Shown one piece after another: positions 8,168 through 17,070 of a stretch of DNA of 64,000 bases (positions are counted from its first letter, which is position 1; each line of letters opens with the position of its first letter). The notes under the pieces are model-generated. The model saw only the letters and a list, made by a program, of their open reading frames with translations. It ran no database searches and had not been told where the DNA came from. The stretch spans positions 27,027-91,026 of the forward strand of contig JBGSNQ010000062.1 in the NCBI GenBank assembly GCA_041739525.1, in the 5' to 3' direction. Position numbers and translations under genes: made by a program. The DNA comes from DATJGR01 sp041739525 (GTDB taxonomy: Bacteria; Pseudomonadota; Gammaproteobacteria; Pseudomonadales; Azotimanducaceae).

Positions 8168-9142
8168 ATGGCGGCGGACCGGTTCATCGCCCTTACCGGC
8201 GGCGTAGGCGGAGCCAAACTCGCGCTCGGCCTCACGCAATTGCTGTCGCCCGACGAAGTCGCGTTCATCGTCAACACCGGCGACGACTTCGAACACCTCG
8301 GCCTGCACGTCTCACCCGACATCGATACGCTCGTTTACACGCTGTCCGGTGAATCGAACACCGAGGTGGGTTGGGGACGTCGCGGCGAGACGTGGCAGTT
8401 CATGCGGGCGTTGAAGCAGTTCGGCGGAGAAACCTGGTTCAATCTCGGCGACCTCGACCTCGCGATGCACCTCGAACGTACCCAACGGCTGCACAAGGGG
8501 GCGCTTCTCACACAGGTCACGCGAGAATTGGCAAATTCCCTCGGCGTGAAGTACGCGGTGCTGCCGATGAGCGATGCACCGGTTCGGACGATGATCGGCA
8601 CAGCCAACGGCGAATTGGCGTTCCAGCACTACTTCGTTCGAGACCGCTGCGCACCGGCGGTGACGGGATTTCGTTTCGCGGGCGCCCCCAACGCCGTGCC
8701 AACGCGCGAGATCGAGTCGCGCTTCGACGACAAGGGTCTCGCCGGCGTAATCATCTGCCCATCCAACCCCTTCGTGAGCGTTGACCCCGTGCTGGCCGTG
8801 CCGGGTATGCGCGAGCGATTGAAACGAATCGGCGTACCAATCGTGGCGGTGTCGCCGATCGTCGCGGGCACGGCAATCAAAGGTCCCACCGCCAAAATGA
8901 TGACGGAGCTGTCGATTCCGAACGATGCGGTTTCGGTCGCGCGACACTATCGCGGCTTGATCGACGGGTTCGTCATCGACCAGCAGGATGCTGCGCTCGA
9001 ACCAACGATCGCCGCGCTCGGTATCGCAACTGTAGTTACCCAAACCGTCATGCTAAGTTTGGCCGACCGTCGCCAACTGGCCGACGATGTGCTGCGATTC
9101 ATCGGACGGATGCGAACGTCTGCGGGCAAACGACTGAAGTAA
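8168..9142 (+). CDS. cofD: 2-phospho-L-lactate (or PEP/3PG) transferase making F420-0
   Basis: A 324-residue CofD/FbiA enzyme that moves the phospho-acid moiety from the activated GPP-type intermediate to Fo, giving F420-0 or dehydro-F420-0. The start IALTGGVGGAKLALGL is the signature glycine-rich loop. NTGDDFEHLGLHVSPDIDT (near residues 37-55) and GWGRRGETW are other family blocks, and PSNPFVSVDP near 198-207 is highly conserved. A GTG at 8150 is in frame, but ATG 8168 fits the family N terminus better. cofC begins 10 bases after the stop, so these are co-transcribed. The phospho-donor cannot be inferred from this sequence by eye. Confidence 0.93.
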   Translation: MAADRFIALTGGVGGAKLALGLTQLLSPDEVAFIVNTGDDFEHLGLHVSPDIDTLVYTLSGESNTEVGWGRRGETWQFMRALKQFGGETWFNLGDLDLAMHLERTQRLHKGALLTQVTRELANSLGVKYAVLPMSDAPVRTMIGTANGELAFQHYFVRDRCAPAVTGFRFAGAPNAVPTREIESRFDDKGLAGVIICPSNPFVSVDPVLAVPGMRERLKRIGVPIVAVSPIVAGTAIKGPTAKMMTELSIPNDAVSVARHYRGLIDGFVIDQQDAALEPTIAALGIATVVTQTVMLSLADRRQLADDVLRFIGRMRTSAGKRLK

Positions 9143-9152
9143 GGGGATAGCC

Positions 9153-9821
9153 GTGTGGGCGGTTGTGCCGTTGAAGAACATCCGCCACGCGAAGCAGCGC
9201 CTCGCTCCTTTTCTCACGCCCGCCGAGCGCAGCGAACTGATGCTCGCGATGATCACCGACGTGCTGACGGCCCTTACGCACACGCCCGGCCTCGCCGGCA
9301 TTCTGCTTGTTTCGCGCGCGCCCGAAGCGACCGATCTGGCGCGCACGCACGGTTGCGAGTTGTACGCGGAGGCCGACGGTGCCGATCTGTCGGAGTCGGT
9401 ACAGGCGGCCGGCGGATATCTGGTCGCGAACCGCAACGCTGCAGGGACATTGATCGTGCCGGGCGACGTACCGCTGATCACACCGGCCGACATACTGGAA
9501 GTGCTGACCGGTCACCAACGGTTCAGCCTGGTCCCGGATTCCGAGGGAGACGGCACCAACTGCATCGTTTCGTCACCGCCGAACCTGATTCGCTATCGCT
9601 TCGACGGGCACAGCTTCAAACCGCATTCGGAAGCGGCATTCAGTATCGGGATTACGCCGCGGATAGTGCGAAACGAAGCCTTCGGAATAGACGTGGATAC
9701 TCCGCGCGATTTGACGCGGATTCTGGAGCGCCCCGGCTCCTCTCGGACACGAACTTGCTTAGAAACAAGCGGTATAGCAACTCGTTTGGCGCATCTGCAT
9801 AATCGCTCCTCCGCGATTTAA
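9153..9821 (+). CDS. cofC: Phospholactate/phosphoenolpyruvate guanylyltransferase
   Basis: A 222-residue CofC/FbiD nucleotidyltransferase that activates 2-phospholactate, PEP or 3-phosphoglycerate with GTP for CofD. Visible family blocks are AVVPLKNIRHAKQRLAPFL at the start (nucleotide loop), LIVPGDVPLITPADI near residues 104-118 (metal-binding GDxPL), and DGTNCIV near 131-137. It starts with GTG 9153, 10 bases after cofD. The last ~27 residues (after RILERPG) are serine/arginine-rich and look like an extra tail beyond the normal C terminus. The next reliable start is fbiC, 84 bases on, so the order cofD-cofC-fbiC forms one operon. Confidence 0.92.
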   Translation: MWAVVPLKNIRHAKQRLAPFLTPAERSELMLAMITDVLTALTHTPGLAGILLVSRAPEATDLARTHGCELYAEADGADLSESVQAAGGYLVANRNAAGTLIVPGDVPLITPADILEVLTGHQRFSLVPDSEGDGTNCIVSSPPNLIRYRFDGHSFKPHSEAAFSIGITPRIVRNEAFGIDVDTPRDLTRILERPGSSRTRTCLETSGIATRLAHLHNRSSAI

Positions 9822-9905
9822 ATGGTCACGTTTCGTCGGCCGATCCCGCGGTCCCCAATGCGAACCCCTGGCCGCCTACGAAGAAGGGCCGTTCACGGAG
9901 AAGTC

Positions 9906-12389
9906 ATGAGTACATCCACCGATTCAGTGCTGAGCGATGCACTGTTGGATGCAGCGCTACAGGACCAGCTACCTAACGATCGCGACGCACTGACGCTCGC
10001 ATCCGAAACGGATACCCGAAAACTCGCCGCCGTGGCCGCGCAGTTACGCGACCGCGGTTTCGGCAATCTCGTCACGTATTCCCGCAAGGTGTTCATCCCG
10101 TTGACGCACCTGTGCAGGGATGTGTGCCATTACTGCACATTTGCACAAACGCCGAAGCACATCGGTGCACCGTTCATGCCGATCGAACAGGTGCTCGAGG
10201 TAGCGCGGCAGGGCAAAGCGCTCGGCTGCAAGGAAGCGCTGTTCACGCTCGGCGAAAAACCCGAGCTGCGTTACAAGGCCGCCCGCGAAGCACTCGCGAA
10301 GATGGGGTATGCGACTACGCTCGAATACCTGCACGCCGCTGCCAAGGCCGTGCTCGACGAGACCGGCCTGCTGCCGCACGCGAACCCCGGCACGATGACC
10401 GACGAAGAACTCGCGCTGCTGCGGCAGGTGTCGCCGTCGATGGGCATCATGCTGGAAACCGCGTCACCTCGACTCAGCGAAAAAGGCATGCCGCACTACG
10501 GTTCGCCCGACAAGATTCCTGAGGTGCGGCTCGACACGTTGCGGCGCGCCGGCGCGGCGCACGTGCCGTTCACATCGGGCATTCTGATCGGCATCGGCGA
10601 GACACGCCTCGAACGCGTCGAATCGCTGCTGGCCTTGCGCGCGGTACATGCTGAGTACGGCCACATTCAGGAAATCATCGTGCAGAACTTCCGCGCGAAG
10701 GAAGGCACGAAGATGCGCCACGCACCGGAGCCCGATCTCGACGAACTGTTGTGGACCATCGCCATCGCCCGAATCGTGTTCGGGGCCGACATGAGCATCC
10801 AGGCGCCGCCGAATTTGAGTCCCGGCGTGCTGCCGCAGATCGTTGCGGCGGGCATCAACGATTGGGGCGGTGTCTCGCCGCTAACGCCCGACTTCGTCAA
10901 TCCCGAAGCGCCGTGGCCGCACCTCGAAGAATTGAGCCGCGAAACCGCCCGCGCCGGCAAGCTGCTGCACGAGCGCCTGACCGTTTATCCGAAGTACGTA
11001 CAGCGGCCCGAAACGTGGCTCGCCGAACCGTTGCGTCAGCGCGTGCTCGATCTGGTCGACGCATCGGGTCTGCCGCGCACCGACAGCTGGTCGCCCGGTG
11101 AAGCCATGAGTCCGCCCCCCGATGTGCTGGCCGCGATCCGTGGTCCAAACGTGGCGGCGTCTGCCGAAGTGGCGAAGATCATCCAACGTGCGCAGCGCGG
11201 CGAAGATCTGTCCGAACGCGAGGTCGTCAGCCTGTTCAACGCGCGCGGCGACGACTTCACCGCGATCGTTCACGCGGCGGACGCGATTCGCCAGCAGGTG
11301 AACGGCGACGTGGTCAGCTACGTCGTCAACCGCAACATCAACTACACGAATGTCTGTTATTTCAAATGCCAGTTCTGCGCGTTCTCGAAAGGGAAGCTGT
11401 CGGAGAACCTGCGCGGCCGCCCTTATGACCTGTCGCTCGAGGAAATTCAGCGGCGCACGCTCGAAGGGTGGGACCGCGGCGCAACCGAAGTGTGTATGCA
11501 GGGCGGCATTCACCCCGACTACACGGGCGACACGTACGTCGAGATTCTGAACGCCGTCAAAGAAGCCGTGCCCGACATGCACGTGCACGCGTTCTCGCCG
11601 CTGGAAGTGTGGCAAGGCGCCGCAACGCTCGGCATTCCGCTTGAAGAATTCCTGACGCGTCTCAAGGCGGCCGGTCTCGGCACGCTGCCGGGCACCGCCG
11701 CCGAAATTCTCGACGACGAAGTGCGCGCCATCATCTGCCCCGACAAGATCAACACGGCGCAGTGGTTCGAAGTGATGGATACAGCGCATCGCGTCGGCTT
11801 CAGGACGACCGCCACGATCATGTACGGCCACGTCGACAAGCCCGAGAACTGGGCGCGCCATCTGCTGCGCATTCGCGCGCAACAGCAGAAGACGGGCGGT
11901 TTCACCGAATTCGTGCCGTTGCCGTTCGTGCACATGGAAGCGCCGATGTATCTGAAAGGGCGTGCCCGACGCGGGCCCACATTCCGCGAAGCGGTGCTGA
12001 TGCACGCGGTTGCGCGCCTCGCGCTGCACCCGGTGATACCGAACATTCAGGCATCATGGGTGAAGATGGGCCACGAAGGCGTGATCGCGTGCCTGAACGC
12101 GGGTTGCAACGATCTCGGCGGGACGCTGATGAACGAGAGCATTACGCGCGCCGCCGGTGCGGCACACGGACAGGAGACGTCGCCGGAAGAGATGCATGCG
12201 ATGATCCGCGCGGCCGACCGGAAGCCGCGTCAGCGGACCACGATGTACGACGACGCGTCGGCGGAACGTATCGCCGCGGGTCTCAATGCCGAAGAACTCG
12301 CCGAGATCGTCAATACGCCGCTGCGCAAACGGCAGGGCCGAGCGAACCTGGTGCGCAACGAAGCGATTCCAATCGTCAAAGTCGGCTGA
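9906..12389 (+). CDS. fbiC: FbiC: fused CofG-CofH 7,8-didemethyl-8-hydroxy-5-deazariboflavin (Fo) synthase
   Basis: An 827-residue double radical-SAM enzyme that joins tyrosine to 5-amino-6-ribitylaminouracil to make Fo, the F420 chromophore. The CofG half comes first, with its [4Fe-4S] motif CRDVCHYC at Cys70, Cys74 and Cys77. The CofH half has CYFKCQFC at Cys484, Cys488 and Cys491, following NRNINYTNV. The fused form is typical of Actinobacteria and of bacteria thought to have acquired F420 laterally; archaea usually have separate subunits. The frame is open 28 codons upstream, but ATG 9906 has GGAGAAGTC before it and gives a normal N terminus. It is last in the cofD-cofC-fbiC operon, with a strong terminator 24 bases after the stop. 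Confidence 0.96.
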   Translation: MSTSTDSVLSDALLDAALQDQLPNDRDALTLASETDTRKLAAVAAQLRDRGFGNLVTYSRKVFIPLTHLCRDVCHYCTFAQTPKHIGAPFMPIEQVLEVARQGKALGCKEALFTLGEKPELRYKAAREALAKMGYATTLEYLHAAAKAVLDETGLLPHANPGTMTDEELALLRQVSPSMGIMLETASPRLSEKGMPHYGSPDKIPEVRLDTLRRAGAAHVPFTSGILIGIGETRLERVESLLALRAVHAEYGHIQEIIVQNFRAKEGTKMRHAPEPDLDELLWTIAIARIVFGADMSIQAPPNLSPGVLPQIVAAGINDWGGVSPLTPDFVNPEAPWPHLEELSRETARAGKLLHERLTVYPKYVQRPETWLAEPLRQRVLDLVDASGLPRTDSWSPGEAMSPPPDVLAAIRGPNVAASAEVAKIIQRAQRGEDLSEREVVSLFNARGDDFTAIVHAADAIRQQVNGDVVSYVVNRNINYTNVCYFKCQFCAFSKGKLSENLRGRPYDLSLEEIQRRTLEGWDRGATEVCMQGGIHPDYTGDTYVEILNAVKEAVPDMHVHAFSPLEVWQGAATLGIPLEEFLTRLKAAGLGTLPGTAAEILDDEVRAIICPDKINTAQWFEVMDTAHRVGFRTTATIMYGHVDKPENWARHLLRIRAQQQKTGGFTEFVPLPFVHMEAPMYLKGRARRGPTFREAVLMHAVARLALHPVIPNIQASWVKMGHEGVIACLNAGCNDLGGTLMNESITRAAGAAHGQETSPEEMHAMIRAADRKPRQRTTMYDDASAERIAAGLNAEELAEIVNTPLRKRQGRANLVRNEAIPIVKVG

Positions 12390-12412
12390 CGCTCTCCGAG
12401 CGGCGAAACAAG

Positions 12413-12449
12413 AAGGCCGGCCCCCTACAGGGCCGGCCTTTTTCTTTCT
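12413..12449 (+). terminator. Rho-independent terminator of the F420 operon
   Basis: AAGGCCGGCCC (12413-12423) pairs perfectly with GGGCCGGCCTT (12430-12440) around a CCTACA loop, followed by a TTTTTCTTTCT run. It is a textbook intrinsic terminator for fbiC. Its T-tract reaches the stop codon of the convergent MFS gene. Confidence 0.92.
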
Positions 12450-13690
12450 CACCCGCCGCCGGCCGCGGGTTCCACTACCGTCGCAGCCGCGGTACGCACC
12501 GCCAGCGTCAACGGCAACAACAACGTCGCGAAGATCACCAGCGACACGACCGCGAGCAGCGCAAGCGTCACGTCCATACCCCACAGATCGAGCGTCCAAC
12601 CAATGAACGGTCCCGTGGCGGCGAACGCGGCACGGAAACCGAAGCTCGCCAACGAGTTCGCGGTGGCGCGGAACCGGCCGGGGAGGCGCTTGTTGAACGC
12701 ATCCCGCAACACCACGAGCCCTAGGCCGCGCGCGACGAAGAACGTCAGCGCCGCCACAAATCCGCCCACCGTGCCGAACAGCGCGAGCCCCGCGTAACCG
12801 ACCGCAGGCAACACACCCACGAACGCGAGCAACGCCGTGGCGCCGAACCGATCCTCGGCTTTCAGCGCAAGCCGCCCCGCACCCGCGGACACCAGCATGT
12901 AGATCGCCCACAAGTAGCCGAACTGCGACAGTTCCACGCCCTGCTCTTGCCACAACTTCTGCAACAGCCAAACCGCGTAGAACGTGGTCAGGCTCCAGAT
13001 CGACAACGCGAGGAACGTCAGCCGCAACACCGCGCCGGAATTCAACAGGTGCTCGAATATCTCGCGCATGTTCGCGAGGTGATTGTTTGCATCCATCCGT
13101 TCACCCGGCGGTTCAACCAGATTCAGGGCGATCAACAACGGAATCCAGCCGACCACGACCTGCACGTAGACGGCCGCGTCCATCGACCACATCAGCAGCA
13201 CGCCGCACAGCACGCCGCCCAACGCTTCCGATGCGGTGTGCATCGTGAACAGCCGCCCGACGAGTTCCTGCCGACGACCCGCGTCGTGACCGAGCGCCGC
13301 CTCCGAGTCGTACAGGATCGCGAGGTCGGTGCCCGAGACGAGGCTCGAGCCGATGCCCAGGAACATCTCGAACAGCGCGAGTCCAGCAAATCCGTCTGCG
13401 AACAGCAGCATCGAATGGCCAAGCCCGATGAATACGCTGCCGACGAGCAGGGTTACGCGTCGCCCGAAGATGTCCGCGAGGTATCCCGACGGAATCTCCA
13501 TGACGAGCACCACCACCGCGAACAACGCCTGCAACAGAAAGACCTGCTGCATCGACAGCCCACGGCTTTCGAAGAACGGCACGACCACCGGCATGATCAC
13601 CAGGAAAACCTGGAAAAAGCCGAAGGCCAGCGTTCTGTTGATGTTTCGCCTCAACCGATCCCTGAATTGAGCGTCGTTAACTGCATCCAT
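12449..13690 (-). CDS. Major facilitator superfamily (MFS) transporter
   Basis: A 413-residue inner-membrane carrier with about 12 hydrophobic helices. The loop 2-3 signature is present as GYLADIFGRRVTLLVG near residues 68-83 (MFS GxLaDrxGRR). A second-half counterpart, RLALKAEDRFG, lies after the central loop. ATG 13690 is preceded by AGGAGCTCGAGTC; an in-frame ATG seven codons further upstream is less likely. The substrate is unknown: drug, sugar or metabolite carriers share this shape. It is convergent with the F420 operon and is preceded by a terminator that isolates it from upstream minus-strand genes, so it has its own promoter between 13691 and 13731. Confidence 0.85.
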   Translation of the reverse strand: MDAVNDAQFRDRLRRNINRTLAFGFFQVFLVIMPVVVPFFESRGLSMQQVFLLQALFAVVVLVMEIPSGYLADIFGRRVTLLVGSVFIGLGHSMLLFADGFAGLALFEMFLGIGSSLVSGTDLAILYDSEAALGHDAGRRQELVGRLFTMHTASEALGGVLCGVLLMWSMDAAVYVQVVVGWIPLLIALNLVEPPGERMDANNHLANMREIFEHLLNSGAVLRLTFLALSIWSLTTFYAVWLLQKLWQEQGVELSQFGYLWAIYMLVSAGAGRLALKAEDRFGATALLAFVGVLPAVGYAGLALFGTVGGFVAALTFFVARGLGLVVLRDAFNKRLPGRFRATANSLASFGFRAAFAATGPFIGWTLDLWGMDVTLALLAVVSLVIFATLLLPLTLAVRTAAATVVEPAAGGG

Positions 13691-13731
13691 GACTCGAGCT
13701 CCTACCCACAAAATTCGCGCCCTAAAACGAA

Positions 13732-13763
13732 AAACCCCGGAGGCTTTGGGCGCTCCGGGGTTT
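13732..13763 (-). terminator. Intrinsic terminator, minus strand
   Basis: AAACCCCGGAG (13732-13742) and CTCCGGGGTTT (13753-13763) form an 11-bp stem with a 10-base loop. Read on the minus strand the hairpin is followed by TTTTTCGTTTT. It ends the transcript carrying the small ORF at 13792 and possibly the MDR reductase. Confidence 0.85.
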
Positions 13764-13791
13764 CGTTGAATCGTTCTTTCGAACTAATGCA

Positions 13792-13986
13792 TCACAACCT
13801 CGTGCGCCCGCCTCCCTCCAATACGGAATGAATGACGGAAACCATCACGCGCGCCGAATCGGCGGTCGTGAGCGGGTTCAGTTTGTATTCGAAACACAGA
13901 CGCATGAGTGCAAATACCCGAAAAACGGCCGGCATACTGCCGCGCCTCAGCAAACCTGTCAACCAGAAGCGACCGAGGGTTGTCAT
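13792..13986 (-). CDS. Small hypothetical protein (64 aa)
   Basis: An open frame of 64 codons starts MTTLGRFWLTGLLRRGSMPA and ends in GGGRTRL, 29 bases before a strong minus-strand terminator. That position suggests a real last gene of a transcript. A hydrophobic segment (MPAVFRVFALMRLCFEY) could be one membrane helix. The ribosome site is weak (GAAG about 15 bases upstream). The same frame is open further upstream, overlapping the reductase gene, so the start is uncertain. No family recognised. Confidence 0.42.
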   Translation of the reverse strand: MTTLGRFWLTGLLRRGSMPAVFRVFALMRLCFEYKLNPLTTADSARVMVSVIHSVLEGGGRTRL

Positions 13987-14015
13987 CGAAGTGTGAACTT
14001 CATCGCTTCTGCGAC

Positions 14016-15014
14016 TCATACCCTCACGATCGTCGTACCGATCGTATCGCCGTGCAGCAGCTGCATGAACGCACGAGGCGCCGAATCGATACCGCGGAAC
14101 TCGGTCACGCGCGGCACCAATTCGCCACGTTCGATCCACTTCGTCATCTCGGTGCGCGCATCGTCGTATCGATCCGCATAGTCGAATACGAGGAAGCCTT
14201 CCATCCGCACGCGATTGTTTACTAACAACCCCGGTAAGCCGCGCGGACTACCCGATGGGTTGGCGGTGTCGTACTGGCTAACGGCACCGCAACAAACGAT
14301 GCGCCCGTGCGCGTTCATGCGGAACAGCGCGCTGCCCAGAATGTCCCCGCCAGTGTTGTCGAAGTACACGTCAATCCGGTTCGGCGTTGCATCCTTGAAC
14401 GCATTGCGGAAGCTTGCGTCTTTGTAGTTCAGCGCGACATCGAAGCCAAGTTCGCCGACCAGCAACCGACACTTCTCGTCCGACCCGGCGACGCCGACGA
14501 CGCGACACTTCGCGCGTTTCGCAATCTGCCCGACGATGTGGCCCACCGATCCCGCCGCGGCAGACACGACCACGGTGTTGCCTTCCTTCGGCTTACCGAC
14601 GTCGAGCAGACCGAAATACGCGGTCAGCCCGTTCGTGCCGAGCACACCGAGGTGCAGCGCCGGATCCGCACCACCGGTCACCTTGCGCACGGTCGCCGAT
14701 TTCAAAGATGCGAACGTCTGCCACCCTGTCGGTCCGACCACAACATCGCCGGCGGCGATGCCGGCCACATTCGATCGCTCGACGCGCGCAACACCCGTTC
14801 CGCCCATCACGATGCCGGCTCGCGGTGCGCCGGCATAACTCGCACTGCCCTGCAACCCGGCGCGTTGGCCCGCGCCGATCGTCAGCGCAATCGTCTTACA
14901 CAGAACCTCGCCGTCGCCACACTCGGGCACCGGCGCATCGCGCACCTCGAAATGTTCCAGCGCGAGCGGACCTTCCGGAACGCGCGCGATCACGATCTGT
15001 CTGTTCGTCGTCAT
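14016..15014 (-). CDS. NADP-dependent zinc-free MDR oxidoreductase (CurA/PTGR-like)
   Basis: A 332-residue medium-chain reductase of the zinc-independent PTGR1/CurA/YncB type, which reduces the C=C bond of enones with NADPH. The Rossmann motif VVVSAAAGSVGHIVGQIAK (AxxGxVG) lies near residues 148-166, preceded by LGTNGLTAYFGL. VGVAGSDEKC follows as the cofactor-2'-phosphate strand, and LVNNRVRMEGFLVFDY is a characteristic late block. Catalytic zinc ligands of alcohol dehydrogenases are absent. ATG 15014 has GGAGAG about 12 bases upstream; a longer frame reads into the LLM gene but is unlikely. It is 22 bases downstream of an LLM gene and probably co-transcribed, suggesting joint action on an unsaturated carbonyl compound (inference). 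Confidence 0.9.
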   Translation of the reverse strand: MTTNRQIVIARVPEGPLALEHFEVRDAPVPECGDGEVLCKTIALTIGAGQRAGLQGSASYAGAPRAGIVMGGTGVARVERSNVAGIAAGDVVVGPTGWQTFASLKSATVRKVTGGADPALHLGVLGTNGLTAYFGLLDVGKPKEGNTVVVSAAAGSVGHIVGQIAKRAKCRVVGVAGSDEKCRLLVGELGFDVALNYKDASFRNAFKDATPNRIDVYFDNTGGDILGSALFRMNAHGRIVCCGAVSQYDTANPSGSPRGLPGLLVNNRVRMEGFLVFDYADRYDDARTEMTKWIERGELVPRVTEFRGIDSAPRAFMQLLHGDTIGTTIVRV

Positions 15015-15036
15015 CGTTTTTGGTCTCTCCGATCTG

Positions 15037-15879
15037 TCATCGACGCGCGAGCGTTCCCAGTTCCGCAACGGTATCCAGCGCCTTCGCCTCGGTGTCTTGC
15101 GGCAACAGCGCAATCAGGCGATGCACGCCTGCGTCGGCAAACCGCTCGACGAGTTCCTTTGTCACTTTACCGCGTGGAGTGATGCTGATCTCGAGTTCGC
15201 CAAGATCATCGGCGCGACCCCACCGCGCCTGTGCAGCGCCTAATCGTTCTATGCACCCGCGCGCGGCATCCACGTCCATGGCGAAACCATACCAGCCCTG
15301 GCCGACGCGCACCGCGCGCTCGATCGCCGCATCGCTGGCACCGCCGACGACGATCGGCGGACCACCCACCTGCACCGGTCGCGGGCGCGATTGAATACCC
15401 GCGAAGCCGACGAAGCGGCCGTCGAAGGCGGGTTGATCGTCGCGCCACAACACGCGCATGGCGGCGATGCACTCATCGGTTCGTGCACCTCGATCCGCGA
15501 ACGGAATGCCGAGCGCACGGAACTCGGGTTCGAGGTAGCCGGCGCCGATGCCGAGAATCAAGCGTCCACCCGACAATACGTCGAGGCTCGCCATCTCTTT
15601 CGCCAGCACCACCGCATTGCGCTGCGCGATCAAAACGATGCCGGTGCCGAGCTTGATGCGCTCCGTCACTGCAGCGATGTACGACAACACCGTCGACGGA
15701 TGCAGCATCGGGAACAACGGCGGCGCGGGCGACGGCGCCTTTTGCGGATCGGGCAACACGACGTGCTCTCCAGTCCACACCGATTCGAGACCCGTTCGCT
15801 CCGCGGCCTGCGCCACTTGCCGCGCCACTGCGGGGTCTGCGCAGACGCCCGACCCGATTCCGAATATGCCGATCTTCAT
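15037..15879 (-). CDS. LLM-class F420-dependent oxidoreductase (TIGR03619-like)
   Basis: A 280-residue luciferase-like TIM-barrel enzyme. Blocks seen are MKIGIFGIGSG at the start, IKLGTGIVLIAQRNAVVLAKE, and the hallmark LSGGRLILGIGAGYLEPEF near residues 104-122. This pattern fits the TIGR03619-type F420 subfamily. An in-frame GTG two codons upstream lies inside the ribosome site; ATG 15879 with GGAGGTGATC before it is clearly the start. It is divergent from the Gfo/Idh gene (93 bases between start codons) and co-directional with the MDR reductase 22 bases downstream. The substrate is unknown; redox activity on a hydrophobic or carbonyl compound is inferred. Confidence 0.9.
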   Translation of the reverse strand: MKIGIFGIGSGVCADPAVARQVAQAAERTGLESVWTGEHVVLPDPQKAPSPAPPLFPMLHPSTVLSYIAAVTERIKLGTGIVLIAQRNAVVLAKEMASLDVLSGGRLILGIGAGYLEPEFRALGIPFADRGARTDECIAAMRVLWRDDQPAFDGRFVGFAGIQSRPRPVQVGGPPIVVGGASDAAIERAVRVGQGWYGFAMDVDAARGCIERLGAAQARWGRADDLGELEISITPRGKVTKELVERFADAGVHRLIALLPQDTEAKALDTVAELGTLARR

Positions 15880-15972
15880 GATCACCTCCGCGGTTTCTTA
15901 GGCCGGATTTGAACTCCCTCTGCGCTCCAGATAGTGTCCGCGCCGGATTCACGACGCGGACAGAGTAACAGC

Positions 15973-17067
15973 ATGACGCTCGGCATTGGCCTGATCGGTT
16001 GCGGCTTCATCGGCAAATTCCACGCGCGCAACATTCGCGACATCGCGCGCTCTGGAGCAAACGCTGCACCGCTCGACGTCGAGTACTTTGCCGCCTGCGA
16101 CCGTGACCCTGCCCGCGCAACTGCTTTCGCCGAACACGCCGGCTGCAAACTCACGACCACGAATGCGGCGGAAGTGATCGCGTCGCCGAGTGTCGACGCG
16201 GTGTACATCTGCACCGAAACCGTCGAACACGTCGAACTGGTAGTCGCCGCCGCAAAAGCGGGAAAGCACATCTTCTGCGAGAAACCGCTCGCAACCACGC
16301 TGGCCGACGCACGCCGAATGCATGCGGCGGTGAAGGCCGCCGGAATCACCAACCAGGTGGGACTGGTGCTGCGCTACTCGCCGGTGTTCCGCGTGATCGA
16401 AGATCTCATGCACCAGGACAACCTCGGCGCGCTGCTCGCCATCCAACTGCGCGACGACCAGTTCTTTCCAGTGCGTGGCCAGTACGCGTCGAGCTGGCGC
16501 GGCGACGTGGCACGCGCCGGCGGCGGCACGCTGATCGAACACTCCATCCACGATCTCGATCTGATCGCTCGGCTCGCCGGCGATATCGACACCGTTCGTT
16601 GCCGCACGCGCAACATCAGCGGCCACAAAGGCGTGGAAGACATCGCGATGATCACGTTCGAACACACAGGCGGCCACACCACGCAACTTGGTTCGATCTG
16701 GCACTCAATGGACGATCGCCCCTCGACGCGGCGCATCGAGATTTTCTTCGAAGGCGGCTACATCGCCACCGAGCACGACTATTTCGGCTCAGTCGTGTAT
16801 CAGGGCCGCAGCGGCAATGCGGTGACGCTGTCTTCGGACGAAGTGTTGTCGCGCTATATGAGCCTCGAAGGACTCGATCCGGTGGACTACGACCTGCGCA
16901 GCCTGGGCGGCATGTGCGACCGCGCGTTCATTCAGGCTGCCATCGCAGAGCGCCCGGCACATCCGAGCTTTGCCGACGCGCTGCTAGCACACGAACTGGT
17001 GGAAGCGTGCTATCGCAGTGCCGCCGAAACGCGTGACGTGACGCTGGCCGAAATCCAGCGCACCTGA
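15973..17067 (+). CDS. Gfo/Idh/MocA-family NAD(P)-dependent oxidoreductase
   Basis: A 364-residue dehydrogenase, usually acting on sugars, inositols or related polyols. The N-terminal Rossmann motif is IGLIGCGFIGKFHARN (GxGxxGxxH) near residues 5-20. FCEKPLATTLADA near 98-110 carries the conserved EKP lysine. The C-terminal sheet domain includes GGTLIEHSIHDLDLI near 182-196, with the catalytic-site HD.HD pattern. ATG 15973 is chosen over an upstream GTG because it gives the normal N terminus. Divergent from an LLM gene. The region after its stop contains a 13-base tandem repeat. The exact substrate cannot be predicted. Confidence 0.92.
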   Translation: MTLGIGLIGCGFIGKFHARNIRDIARSGANAAPLDVEYFAACDRDPARATAFAEHAGCKLTTTNAAEVIASPSVDAVYICTETVEHVELVVAAAKAGKHIFCEKPLATTLADARRMHAAVKAAGITNQVGLVLRYSPVFRVIEDLMHQDNLGALLAIQLRDDQFFPVRGQYASSWRGDVARAGGGTLIEHSIHDLDLIARLAGDIDTVRCRTRNISGHKGVEDIAMITFEHTGGHTTQLGSIWHSMDDRPSTRRIEIFFEGGYIATEHDYFGSVVYQGRSGNAVTLSSDEVLSRYMSLEGLDPVDYDLRSLGGMCDRAFIQAAIAERPAHPSFADALLAHELVEACYRSAAETRDVTLAEIQRT

Positions 17068-17070
17068 TCT

